Below, piece after piece: positions 8,402-16,782 of a stretch of DNA of 50,817 nucleotides; positions within the stretch are counted from its first letter, which is position 1; each line of letters opens with the position of its first letter. The translations under genes and the position numbers were made by a program. A model generated the notes under the pieces. It saw only the letters and a list, made by a program, of their open reading frames with translations, was not told the DNA's origin and did not search any database. The DNA comes from Bacteroidales bacterium (GTDB taxonomy: Bacteria; Bacteroidota; Bacteroidia; Bacteroidales; WCHB1-69): the NCBI GenBank assembly GCA_017617445.1, contig JAFZWE010000012.1, positions 1-50,817 on the forward strand. Direction: 5' to 3'.

Positions 8402-9100
8402 ATGAAAAAAAAATTCCAACTCCTAAGTAACCTGCTCTCTGTCTTTTACCCTCGTCTCTGCATCAGCTGTGGAGACGCATTGCAGGAAAATGAGGAACAT
8501 CTTTGCCTCCATTGCCAACTTCACCTTCCTGAAACCAATGCCCATCTGTCAGCCGAGAACCCTTTGGAACAGATTTTCCGAGGGAGGGCCCAGGTGCAGG
8601 ACACTTTTGCCTTTTTGTCCTATCGGAAAGGTAATTGTGTCCAGAAAATTCTGCATCAGTTGAAGTACAAAGGCAACAAGGAGGTGGGAGCTTATCTGGG
8701 CGAGATGTATGGCCGCAAACTGGCACAGTCGGGAAAACTGGCCGATGCGGATTGTATTCTGCCGATTCCTCTTCATCCTAAAAAGAAGAAGGTCCGGGGT
8801 TATAACCAGAGTGAGTGGATTGCACGTGGATTGAGTGAGGCTACGGGCATCCCTTACGCGACCGATATCCTGGTCAGAAACACTTTTACGGAAACGCAGA
8901 CGAAGAAGAGCCGTTTCAACCGATGGCAGAATGTGAAGGATGTGTTTGCGGTGGTCCAACCCGACAGACTGGTGGGAAAGCATGTAGTGGTGTGCGATGA
9001 TGTGTTGACCACTGGGGCCACCACGGAAGCCGCCATCCAAAAGATTCTGGAAGTGGAAGGAACACGTGTCTCCGTGGTCACATTGGCTACGGCTCAGTGA
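8402..9100 (+). CDS. comF: ComF-family phosphoribosyltransferase-like protein
   Basis: 232 residues. The N-terminus carries a four-cysteine zinc ribbon, CISC (C20, C23) and CLHC (C35, C38), followed by a type I phosphoribosyltransferase domain with the PRPP-binding motif CDDVLTTGAT (about 198-207). ComF proteins are linked to natural transformation and to DNA processing after uptake; the Bacteroidota members are mostly uncharacterised. The ATG at 8402 is the one that places MKKKF directly before the zinc ribbon. The last 14 bases overlap the 3' end of the convergent OmpA-family gene. Confidence 0.9.
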   Translation: MKKKFQLLSNLLSVFYPRLCISCGDALQENEEHLCLHCQLHLPETNAHLSAENPLEQIFRGRAQVQDTFAFLSYRKGNCVQKILHQLKYKGNKEVGAYLGEMYGRKLAQSGKLADADCILPIPLHPKKKKVRGYNQSEWIARGLSEATGIPYATDILVRNTFTETQTKKSRFNRWQNVKDVFAVVQPDRLVGKHVVVCDDVLTTGATTEAAIQKILEVEGTRVSVVTLATAQ

Positions 9101-10712
9101 CCTCGTAGCGGGTGATCTGGATTTTCCGCTCCACAGAAGCGGCAATGCTATAGACCGAATTTCGCCGGTCGTTGGGGTTGTCGCTGACATCTTTTTTTGC
9201 CAATGCCGACCCTTCGGGCTCACGGAGGATTGTCAACCGTGCTTTTTCTTTGCCATTCAGGTAGGGGAGGAAGATGCCGTTGCGATACTCTTTGAGATAG
9301 TTCACAAAAGAGGCGATGCGGCGGGAGGAGAGGGCCAGGTTGTAGTCGCTCCTGTGCAGGGGACTGGCGAATCCACAGACAGTGAGGGTGACGCTGTTGC
9401 CGGATTGCAGGTCTGCAAGCAGGAACTGCGAGAATTCTTCTAACTTGCGGAATCCGTTGCGTACGGAGTCTTCAAAAAAGCGCTCAATGCGTCCTCGGGC
9501 GATTTCTGCATCAGTGCCCTTCAAACCACGAGAGTATTCGGCTTTGTAGGTGTCTTCCATGGCCAGATAGTCCGCCAGTGTGGCACGGTAGTTCTGACGC
9601 GTGGTCGTGTCGGTAGTCCTCGGATCCGGTTCGTCATTGTGGAAATAGAGGGTGATGGGCAGCAGCATGACAGCTTTTTCAGCCACAGACACCGTATCAA
9701 CGGACGGCGTTTCCTCCTGAGGAGGGGCTCCCTCGTCATTCAACCAGCGGTAATGGTATAAATCGGTACAGCAGGTATCAGCGGCATCTTCGGGATTTTT
9801 CGGACGGTTGGAGGCGAAGTATCCCTCCTTGTCATGTCCGTTGACCGTGAAATAGATGTCATTGGCATCGGAGTTGATGGGAACCCCGATATTGCCCGGC
9901 TCGCTCCAAGCAGCGAGCGCCCCGTCAGCATAAAAGATATCATATCCACCAATGGAACGGTCGGGAGCATCGGAACTGAAGTACATCCGTCCCCGCTCTG
10001 GGTCATAAAACGGAGTGACCTCATTGTCAGCGGAGTTGAGGATGCTGCCGGCATTGACGGGATCGTCAAAATGGCCGTTTTTGCAAATGGTGTACCAGAT
10101 GTCCAGCTCTCCCTGGCCGCGGGGGCGGTCAGATACAAAGTACATGACACTGTAGTTGTCCATGTCCACCCAGCAGGGCTGTGTGGTGGTGGTGCCGGGC
10201 AGGTTGATGCGTCTGTTGAGCATTTGGGGGTTGCTCCATTTCCCGGCTTTGCAGTCGCTTTTCCAGAGGTTGCACTGCAACTGCCTGCCCGATTCACGGA
10301 GACAGCGGGAAAATACCAGCAGCGTCCGGTCCGTGTTGAAGGTGAAATTGCAGTTGTAATATCGGTCGTCGTTGATTTTCGCGGAGAGGGAAGTGGGTCG
10401 GGAATACCCGCCGATGGTCAGTTTGGAGCGGTAAATCTTGGTGGTCCAAAACTGCTCAAAGAGCTCGGCATAGTCGTTTTCGCTTTCCGGCCGCAAGGAG
10501 GAGAAATAAAAGGTGGAGTCGGGGAACAGCACGCCGTTGTATTCGGAAAACTGTGTGTTGACTGATCCCGGGAGAGCGTTGATTTCCACGGGCAGGGTGT
10601 CTCTCCGGATGAACTCCAGCTGGGCTTTGCGTGAAGCCATGTCGGCGGGAGTCTGGGCCGGACAGAATATGGCTGGCAACATCATGAGCAGGAAAACGGC
10701 AGTTTTTTTCAT
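9087..10712 (-). CDS. OmpA-family outer-membrane protein with PD40/WD40-like repeats (PorE-like)
   Basis: 541 residues. A signal peptide MKKTAVFLLMMLPAIFCPAQ is followed by a TolB/PD40-type propeller (about 50-330) with repeated segments like RMYFSSDAPDRSIGGYDIFYAD, YVMYFVSDRPRGQGELDIWY-type blades and GYFASNRP. The C-terminal part (about 415-530) is OmpA-like, with LTVCGFASPLHRSDYNLALSSRR, the peptidoglycan-associating fold. This architecture accompanies PorP/SprF barrels in type IX secretion, and here the gene follows the PorP-like reading frame by only 6 bases, so the pair should be co-expressed. A role as a peptidoglycan anchor or partner of that barrel is an inference from family and context. 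Confidence 0.85.
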   Translation of the reverse strand: MKKTAVFLLMMLPAIFCPAQTPADMASRKAQLEFIRRDTLPVEINALPGSVNTQFSEYNGVLFPDSTFYFSSLRPESENDYAELFEQFWTTKIYRSKLTIGGYSRPTSLSAKINDDRYYNCNFTFNTDRTLLVFSRCLRESGRQLQCNLWKSDCKAGKWSNPQMLNRRINLPGTTTTQPCWVDMDNYSVMYFVSDRPRGQGELDIWYTICKNGHFDDPVNAGSILNSADNEVTPFYDPERGRMYFSSDAPDRSIGGYDIFYADGALAAWSEPGNIGVPINSDANDIYFTVNGHDKEGYFASNRPKNPEDAADTCCTDLYHYRWLNDEGAPPQEETPSVDTVSVAEKAVMLLPITLYFHNDEPDPRTTDTTTRQNYRATLADYLAMEDTYKAEYSRGLKGTDAEIARGRIERFFEDSVRNGFRKLEEFSQFLLADLQSGNSVTLTVCGFASPLHRSDYNLALSSRRIASFVNYLKEYRNGIFLPYLNGKEKARLTILREPEGSALAKKDVSDNPNDRRNSVYSIAASVERKIQITRYEVTEP

Positions 10713-10718
10713 TTTAGG

Positions 10719-12995
10719 TTACATGATGTCATACGGACAGGGCTCGAAGCCGGGCCGGTAGCTTTTTTGTTTTTTAAAGATATAGTAAAGAGAGACTTCA
10801 AATCCGCCTCGCACATGGCTTGCCGCCCGCAGGGTGGAAAGGTTGAGATCGTAGCTCAACCCCAGACGGAGATTTTCCCATTGCACGGTGCCGCAGATGA
10901 TGAGCGCGTCTGCCCAACGGTAAAAAATACCGCCCCCGGCGGCAAAACGGTTGCTCCGCGCTGTTTTGTAGTATTCGTATTCAAGCAGTGTCCCGAAAGT
11001 GATTTCGCGGTAGCGGTGCTGGAATGCAGTATATACCGCCGGCGACATCGCCAAACCCTCTACCAGTACAAACCGGGAGACAAAATATCCCGTGTATTTG
11101 CGATGCAACCGCGTGTTGGAATCATACAGCGATATATTGGGCTGGTGCAGGTGGCTGACACTCATTCCCAGGCCGAAATTGCTCTGCTTGCTGGGCGTGA
11201 TATTGAAGGAAATACCTGCGCCACAGTCAAATGTGGTGAACTTTTCTCGCCCGAAGACTTCCGAAATCGGTGCCGAGGCATCAAAAAATCCATGTTGGTA
11301 CTGCTCGTCAAAGGTAAGGGCTGCGTAGTCCAGACTCTGGTGTACCAGTCCGGCGTATGCCCCCAGCCCGATTTTGAATCGGTTTCGTTTGTCTAAGGCT
11401 TTGGTGAAAGCCACCGACAGTGCTCCCGTGAAGGTGCTGTATCTGGAATCGCCAGTACGGTCCGTGTTGAATTGCACGCCCACTCCAAGCAGTTGCCGGT
11501 ATGCATTGCTTTTATATACAGGGGCGTCAAAGGAGCCGGAGAAGGTGAGGTAGGGTTTGGAGACCGCCAACCATTGGGTCTTTTGGTTCACTCCAACCCT
11601 GAAAATACCATCAAAGGCTCCGGTGTTGGCGGGATTGAGGTAGATGGGGTTGGCATCAAATTGCGAGTAGTGAATGTCTTGTCCGAAAGAGGGCAGGAGG
11701 GAGGCTATAAAAACAGCGATGAGAAGGATGTATCTGTATTTGTCTTTCCAACAGTTTCTTAAATAGCGTCTGAGTTCGTTTTCGCGCGCGTTGTTTTGTG
11801 GTTCGTAAAATTTTTTTCCTCGTATCTGTTCCGGCAGAAACTCTTGGTTGACGAAATTCTGTTCATAGTCGTGGGCGTAGAGGTATCCGTCGTGGTAGCC
11901 GAGATCCTTCATGAGTCGGGTGGGAGCATTGCGCAAATGAAGGGGGACAGGCAGGTCGCCGGTTTTCTTCACCCAGTCCAAAGCTTCGTCAATGGCCAGA
12001 TATGAGGCGTTGCTTTTGGGCGATGAGGCCAGGTAAACAGCGGTTTGAGAGAGTATGATGCGGGCTTCCGGCATCCCGATTTGATGGACGGCCTGGAAGC
12101 AAGTGTTGGCTAACAGCAGCGCGTTGGGATTGGCATTCCCGATGTCCTCCGACGCTAAGATGATCATACGGCGTGCTATGAACAGCGGGTCTTCGCCCGC
12201 CGCCAGCATCCGCGCCATCCAATAGACCGCTGCGTTGGGATCACTTCCCCGCAGCGACTTGATGAAGGCGGAGATGATGTCGTAGTGGTTCTCACCGTTC
12301 TTGTCGTACACGGCCAGGTTCTTTTGGATGACTCGCTGCACATTCTCGTTGTTGATGGCAACCACTCCGTCCTGCGGTGGGATGGCGTTTACTACTAACT
12401 CTATGGCGTTGAGGAGTTTGCGTGCATCTCCACCGGAAGTGCGTAGCAGAGCCTCATCCTCCTCCACTTGGATGCGGATGCCCCGCTCGTTCTCCAAATA
12501 GTGGCAGGCATGTTCAAGAATCTGTTCCAATTCATTGCGTTCCAGATTTTTGAGAACATAAACCTGACAACGGGAAAGCAGTGGGGAGATAACTTCAAAT
12601 GAGGGATTCTCGGTGGTGGCACCGATGAGGGTGACAATGCCCTGCTCCACCGCGCCCAACAACGAATCCTGCTGGGATTTGGAAAAACGGTGGATTTCAT
12701 CAATGAACAAGATGGAGCGTCCCTCGTCTTTTTTGGCCTTCTCAATGATGTCCCGAATGTCTTTGACCCCGGAGTTGATGGCACTGAGCATGTGGAAGTG
12801 GGAGTCGGTGAGCTCGGCGATGAGCAGTGCCAGCGTGGTTTTGCCCACCCCGGGAGGCCCCCACAGAATCATGGAGTGCAGATTCCCCGTTTCAATGGCC
12901 TGACGCAGGGGAGCGCCATCTGCCATCAAATGCACCTGACCGATGTAACTGTCAAGTTTCTTGGGTCTTAATGTTTCTGCCAGAGGAATTTGCAC
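10719..12995 (-). CDS. rarA-porP fusion: RarA/MgsA AAA+ ATPase fused in frame to a PorP/SprF-like outer-membrane protein
   Basis: One frame of 758 residues holding two unrelated proteins. Residues 1-420 are RarA, a clamp-loader-like ATPase acting at stalled replication forks: LAETLRPKKLDSYIGQ, Walker A GPPGVGKT (46-53), Walker B LFIDEIHRF (96-104), GATTENPSF, and a C-terminal end FYEPQNNARENELRRYL typical of full-length RarA. At residue 421 a classical signal peptide begins (RYILLIAVFIASLLPSFGQ), then a PorP/SprF barrel with DIHYSQFDANPIYLNPANTGAF and the end GGFEVSLYYIF. No stop separates the halves, and no ATG, GTG or TTG lies in frame near the second signal peptide. The start is taken as GTG at 12995 because the more upstream TTG lies in the promoter's -7 box. 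How the barrel half is exported is unclear. Confidence 0.85.
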   Translation of the reverse strand: MQIPLAETLRPKKLDSYIGQVHLMADGAPLRQAIETGNLHSMILWGPPGVGKTTLALLIAELTDSHFHMLSAINSGVKDIRDIIEKAKKDEGRSILFIDEIHRFSKSQQDSLLGAVEQGIVTLIGATTENPSFEVISPLLSRCQVYVLKNLERNELEQILEHACHYLENERGIRIQVEEDEALLRTSGGDARKLLNAIELVVNAIPPQDGVVAINNENVQRVIQKNLAVYDKNGENHYDIISAFIKSLRGSDPNAAVYWMARMLAAGEDPLFIARRMIILASEDIGNANPNALLLANTCFQAVHQIGMPEARIILSQTAVYLASSPKSNASYLAIDEALDWVKKTGDLPVPLHLRNAPTRLMKDLGYHDGYLYAHDYEQNFVNQEFLPEQIRGKKFYEPQNNARENELRRYLRNCWKDKYRYILLIAVFIASLLPSFGQDIHYSQFDANPIYLNPANTGAFDGIFRVGVNQKTQWLAVSKPYLTFSGSFDAPVYKSNAYRQLLGVGVQFNTDRTGDSRYSTFTGALSVAFTKALDKRNRFKIGLGAYAGLVHQSLDYAALTFDEQYQHGFFDASAPISEVFGREKFTTFDCGAGISFNITPSKQSNFGLGMSVSHLHQPNISLYDSNTRLHRKYTGYFVSRFVLVEGLAMSPAVYTAFQHRYREITFGTLLEYEYYKTARSNRFAAGGGIFYRWADALIICGTVQWENLRLGLSYDLNLSTLRAASHVRGGFEVSLYYIFKKQKSYRPGFEPCPYDIM

Positions 12996-13013
12996 ACTAC
13001 ATTTTTTAGCCTG

Positions 13014-13021
13014 CAAAGATA
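13014..13021 (-). promoter_or_regulatory. Promoter -7 box of the rarA-porP frame
   Basis: Minus-strand TATCTTTG, with predicted transcription start near 13010. This excludes the TTG at 13016 as start codon and supports GTG at 12995, giving a leader of about 15 bases. Confidence 0.55.
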
Positions 13022-13034
13022 ATCTTTTTTATGG

Positions 13035-13064
13035 TTGTCATTAAAAAATTGTTTTCTATCTTTG
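13035..13064 (+). promoter_or_regulatory. Promoter of the T9SS-sorted protein gene
   Basis: TTG at 13035-13037 and TATCTTTG at 13057-13064, spaced 19 bases: a good -33/-7 pair. It faces away from the rarA promoter 36 bases to the left. Confidence 0.65.
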
Positions 13065-13088
13065 CAGCCGTTTTGCAAATATTTTATT

Positions 13089-14069
13089 ATGAGGAAATTT
13101 TATCTTTTTCTATTCGCGCTGATCATCTCTGTATCAGGTTTGAAAGCTCAGTCTTATGGCACTGTGGATCTTGGCATTTGGTTCATTGACAATGGCTCAA
13201 GTCAGCAGCAGATTAGCTCCATTACGGTTCCTTACGGCAGCGATTTTAACACCTGCTTCGCTGTTTATAATTTTTACATGGAGGAATTTTACGTGAATTT
13301 TTATGACACACTTCACTTGGATGCCTACCTTGACGGGCAGTTGATTGGCAATTTCGGCACCGATGTTCAGAGTATTCCTCTGGCCAGTGGCGTGTATTTC
13401 GATTTGCAGGCCATGCCCGCCTCTTATATTGCCTCGCACAACTACTACGGCACCCACACATTTGCTTATAAGGTTAGTCCCTCCTCCTATTGGAATGAGG
13501 CAGACTGGAGCGACAACATGGCCACCATCACGGTAGAATTTGTGGCTCCGCCGGTACAGAACTATACCATCCAGGTGATCAACACGGACGGAACAGTCAG
13601 CCCGTCAGGAAATGTTTCCGTGAGTCAGGGCGCTTCCCAGCCGTTTACCATCACAGCACCTGCCAACCGTCAGATTGACAAGGTTTATGCTGATGGCGTG
13701 GATGTGACCGCCGCCAACAACTTGGTCTTTTCTGACCCGTCACACGCCACCTTCACCTTTTACAACGTCACTTCTGACCATACTTTCTTTGTTACCTATA
13801 AGACGGATAACGGCACGGATGCAGTATCGGATTTTAACTTTGATAATGTGAGCGTAATGCCAAATCCTGCTGACCATCAGGTGACAGTGACTGCCCCGCA
13901 AGCCATCCGCCTCTTGGAACTTTACGATGCGACAGGGAAACAGGTGCTTCGCATGGAGCCGCACACCTCTGAAGCCGTTCTTCCTATGGCCGCCCTGCCC
14001 ACTGGGATCTATATGGTGAAAGTTTGTACTGACGACCAGACCGTGGTGCGCAAGCTTTTGAAAAAATAG
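13089..14069 (+). CDS. Secreted protein with a type IX secretion C-terminal sorting domain
   Basis: 326 residues. The signal peptide MRKFYLFLFALIISVSGLKAQ comes first. An Ig-like region of unknown role follows (about 23-155, VDLGIWFIDNGSS to ATITVEF), then a second beta domain (about 160-235) with YTIQVINTDGTVSPSGNV and DHTFFVTYK. The C-terminal 75 residues form a T9SS type A sorting domain: VMPNPADHQVTV, LLELYDATGKQVLRM, LPMAALPTGIYMVKV and a final KLLKK. The protein should cross the outer membrane by T9SS, lose the sorting domain and be released or attached to surface lipopolysaccharide. No enzymatic motif was seen. The next gene starts 24 bases later. Confidence 0.85.
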   Translation: MRKFYLFLFALIISVSGLKAQSYGTVDLGIWFIDNGSSQQQISSITVPYGSDFNTCFAVYNFYMEEFYVNFYDTLHLDAYLDGQLIGNFGTDVQSIPLASGVYFDLQAMPASYIASHNYYGTHTFAYKVSPSSYWNEADWSDNMATITVEFVAPPVQNYTIQVINTDGTVSPSGNVSVSQGASQPFTITAPANRQIDKVYADGVDVTAANNLVFSDPSHATFTFYNVTSDHTFFVTYKTDNGTDAVSDFNFDNVSVMPNPADHQVTVTAPQAIRLLELYDATGKQVLRMEPHTSEAVLPMAALPTGIYMVKVCTDDQTVVRKLLKK

Positions 14070-14092
14070 CGTGCTGTTGAGAATTTGCTTTT

Positions 14093-15637
14093 ATGGGAAA
14101 ACAGGAACAAAAACATTGGTGGTTGAATCTGCTTCCAGCAGTTGCGGCATGGAGCGTGCTACTTCTTTTTTTCATGTTGCCGTGCTTGACGGTTCTTCGT
14201 GCACAGCCGGTAGTGCATCCCGAACTGGGAGCACAGACCGCTGCACCTGATAGTGCGATTACTTTGCAGTTGGTACATAAAATGCAGCAATTCAACAGGA
14301 AAGAGACTTCCACGTTGGACAAGGACATTCATTCCCCCAAATCGGTGAACATCCACCCCGACGGGACCAAGTTCTACGTCAATTCCTTGGAAGGCGGCAC
14401 TACTGTCGTTTATGAGATGGGCACTTGGCGCAAGCTGAAAACCATCCGTCACCAGATCCGGAAATCCCACCAATCCCTGTGGGCGCCGCCCAGCGATTTG
14501 TTTCCGTTTACCCATTACTCTTCCGATACGCTTGACCTGGATGTGTTCATGGGCAAACCGGTGGAAAGTGCTTTTTCCCATGATGGACGATACCTGTGGG
14601 TGCCCTACTACCGCCGTACTTTCGACATCAATGCCCAGGATCCGTCGGCCCTCGCAGTCATTGACACCCGCACCGATTCCATTGTCCGGTTGATGGAGAC
14701 GGGACCGCTGCCCAAAATGGTGGCCTGCTCCCACAATGGCAACCGGGTGGCCATCACTCATTGGGGCGACAATACGGTGGCTGTGATAGACGCCTCCAGC
14801 GACAATCCCCGGGATTGGCACTATGAAAAACTGTACATCATTGATTATCAATTGAAACTGGATTACAGCCTTACGGAATCCGTCAACCGAGACGTCAATA
14901 GTGGCTATTGCCTCCGTGGGACGGTGTTCACACCGGACGACCGTTATCTTTTGGTAGGCTGCATGGGGGGCGATGGCGGCATTGCTGTGGTGGACATGCA
15001 ACAACAGAAGTATTTGGGAAGAGTGACAGGGATGCGTTCCAATACACGGCATCTGCTCATAAAAAACGGATGGTTGTATTTGAGTGTCAATGCGGCTGGT
15101 GTGATACAACGTATTGAGTTGCAGAAATTTCTGGATGCCATACCCCAGATGAAAAACCATCGGGTGAGATTGGAAGGCTGGGAGGAGTGCCCGGTGCTGC
15201 CCGGTGCACGCACCATTTCTATTTCGCCGAGCGGGAACTTTCTGTTTGCTGCCTGTAACTCCGGCAGTCGGCTTTGTGTGGTGGATACACGCTCCATGCA
15301 GATGATCGCCTCCGCCGAGGTGGACAGCTACCCTGTCGGATTGGACATCTCCGCCGATGGCACCATGGTTATTGTTACCTCTCAGGGACGCAACGACAAA
15401 GGAGGCAATGCGGTGGATATTTTCCGAGTGGACTACCAACAACCAGAGCAGGCTATTCCCGATCAAGAGAAACGGGGAACTTTGGAAACAGCTCCTTCTA
15501 CCGGGCCGACTTCCGGCTCTTGGGGGGTGCCGTCAGGTTGGCTTTGGGGTACGCTCACGGCAATGGTGCTGCTGGCAACGGGTGTGGTGGTGGTGCTCCA
15601 CCGTAGAAAAAACAAGGTGGGAGTTTGGACCGTTTGA
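14093..15637 (+). CDS. YncE/YVTN-type beta-propeller protein with membrane anchors
   Basis: 514 residues. A hydrophobic N-terminal segment (about 10-36, LLPAVAAWSVLLLFFMLPCLTVL) ends in AQP and may be cleaved. The body is a seven-blade-like propeller with repeated YVTN-type motifs: KSVNIHPDGTKFYVNSLEGGTTVVYEM, VESAFSHDGRYLWVPYYRRTF, KMVACSHNGNRVAITHWGDNTVAVID and RTISISPSGNFLFAACNSGS are examples (each is listed only in part). Near the end a second transmembrane helix (about 481-503, WLWGTLTAMVLLATGVVVVL) is followed by RRKNK, so the propeller should face the periplasm with a short cytosolic tail. Substrate or partner is unknown. It is likely co-transcribed with the T9SS-sorted protein upstream. 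Confidence 0.75.
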   Translation: MGKQEQKHWWLNLLPAVAAWSVLLLFFMLPCLTVLRAQPVVHPELGAQTAAPDSAITLQLVHKMQQFNRKETSTLDKDIHSPKSVNIHPDGTKFYVNSLEGGTTVVYEMGTWRKLKTIRHQIRKSHQSLWAPPSDLFPFTHYSSDTLDLDVFMGKPVESAFSHDGRYLWVPYYRRTFDINAQDPSALAVIDTRTDSIVRLMETGPLPKMVACSHNGNRVAITHWGDNTVAVIDASSDNPRDWHYEKLYIIDYQLKLDYSLTESVNRDVNSGYCLRGTVFTPDDRYLLVGCMGGDGGIAVVDMQQQKYLGRVTGMRSNTRHLLIKNGWLYLSVNAAGVIQRIELQKFLDAIPQMKNHRVRLEGWEECPVLPGARTISISPSGNFLFAACNSGSRLCVVDTRSMQMIASAEVDSYPVGLDISADGTMVIVTSQGRNDKGGNAVDIFRVDYQQPEQAIPDQEKRGTLETAPSTGPTSGSWGVPSGWLWGTLTAMVLLATGVVVVLHRRKNKVGVWTV

Positions 15638-15687
15638 GAAATGGAACTGAAAAGTAAGAATGGCATTGATTTTCCAGGAAATAAAAC

Positions 15688-16677
15688 ATGAAAGCGATTA
15701 AATTTCTTCTTTTTGCATTGATATGCATGATGACCGTGAATTTGAATGCAAAGAGCCGTTGCGCAGTGCTCGGTTTCTCAAATACATCTACTATGTCGCA
15801 TCAGGACATTGAAGGCATAGACGAAACATTTAGAGCATATTTCCAACCTGAGGGCTATATTATGGTTGAAAAAACGCAAATTGATGAGATTCTCTCCCAG
15901 CATCGTTTTAAGATAGATAGTCTTACAGAAGATGAAATAATCAGTTTGGCTAAGATGCTGAATGTGTCAAGAATTATTTATGGAGAAATTTGCAATGCTC
16001 AAGATAGTGGTTATCAAGTGAATGTGTATTCAATATATGTGTATACAAATGGTGGAAAAGATACTCTTGAGAAAGATTTGGGTGAAAGTCATGTCGTTAC
16101 GGGAGATTACAAAACTTCCATTAAGGAATTTGCACAGGTGCTATCAGAGAGACTTGCAATGCCAAAATTGAAAGAAAAATGCTGTAAAGAAGAAATACTT
16201 GTAGTAGTGTATCATTTTTCTGAGATTTCACCAGAAGAGCGAGCACATCTTTTAAAAGTGTTAGGCTATGTGGACCTGGGGTTACCCAGTGGAACAATGT
16301 GGAAAAACGAGAACGAAAAGAAACCACATGGACTATTTGACTATGATCTGGCATTGAGAATATTTGCCGAAGGTATTCCTGACAAAGCGCAATGGGAAGA
16401 GTTGGAAACAGTATGCTTATGGGCTTGGACGGGCAGTGGCTATCAGGTGACAGGGCCGAGTGGCAACTCCATCTATTTGCCTGCAGAGGGGATGCGTGGC
16501 TGCGATGGGAAAACACAAAGACAAGGAGTCGGAGTGTGGGGTTACTATTGGTCATCCAAAGATGTTACGGTGGATTCGGACAGTGCTTGGTGCTTCACTT
16601 TCTTTTCTCATTATCATATTGTGAGCATCATCGATCGATGCAGTGATCTGTCCGTGCGCCTTGTCTATACTAAATGA
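15688..16677 (+). CDS. Secreted protein with CsgG/TolB-like N-terminal domain and FISUMP domain
   Basis: 329 residues. The signal peptide MKAIKFLLFALICMMTVNLNA is followed by a region resembling the CsgG-type nucleotide-fold (about 24-155: RCAVLGFSNTS, YIMVEKTQIDEILSQ, LAKMLNVSRIIYGEI), although the final beta strands are divergent. The C-terminal part (about 192-329) is a FISUMP domain of the Bacteroidales style: VDLGLPSGTMW, DKAQWEELETVC, YQVTGPSGNSIYLPAEG, GYYWSSK and SVRLVYT. The usual cysteine-containing segment after the first motif is shortened to KNENEKKPHG. Codon use is AT-richer than in the flanking propeller and sodB genes. It lies 50 bases after the propeller gene; the function is unknown. 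Confidence 0.75.
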   Translation: MKAIKFLLFALICMMTVNLNAKSRCAVLGFSNTSTMSHQDIEGIDETFRAYFQPEGYIMVEKTQIDEILSQHRFKIDSLTEDEIISLAKMLNVSRIIYGEICNAQDSGYQVNVYSIYVYTNGGKDTLEKDLGESHVVTGDYKTSIKEFAQVLSERLAMPKLKEKCCKEEILVVVYHFSEISPEERAHLLKVLGYVDLGLPSGTMWKNENEKKPHGLFDYDLALRIFAEGIPDKAQWEELETVCLWAWTGSGYQVTGPSGNSIYLPAEGMRGCDGKTQRQGVGVWGYYWSSKDVTVDSDSAWCFTFFSHYHIVSIIDRCSDLSVRLVYTK

Positions 16678-16717
16678 CGCCATAGCGGGAGCTTCCGCTG
16701 ACGGGAAGAGAGTCGGA

Positions 16718-16742
16718 TTTTCACTTTACATTTTTCACTTTA
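16718..16742. repeat. Two direct 11-bp repeats upstream of sodB
   Basis: TTTTCACTTTA occurs at 16718-16728 and again at 16732-16742, one and a third helical turns apart and immediately before the sodB -7 box. It could be an operator or simply low-complexity intergenic repeat. Confidence 0.5.
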
Positions 16743-16748
16743 AAATTG

Positions 16749-16756
16749 TATCTTTG
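16749..16756 (+). promoter_or_regulatory. Promoter -7 box of sodB
   Basis: TATCTTTG, predicted transcription start near 16760, 23 bases before the ATG. The -33 region consists of the TTTTCACTTTA repeats rather than a clear TTTG. Confidence 0.55.
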
Positions 16757-16782
16757 CCCCGTCATTATAAAAATAGAAAATC

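Noticed and set aside
12996-13016. TTG at 13016 as start of the RarA frame
   Set aside because: It lies inside the -7 box, so it would not be transcribed; GTG at 12995 gives the usual RarA N-terminus.
14159-15466. 435-codon open frame on the minus strand opposite the propeller gene
   Set aside because: Its product has no recognisable fold, and the opposite strand encodes a convincing signal peptide and propeller repeats; it is an antisense shadow of codon bias.
16684-16699. Hairpin AGCGGG/TTCGCT-type after the second FISUMP gene as terminator
   Set aside because: Short stem with a G-U pair and no T-run; too weak to call.
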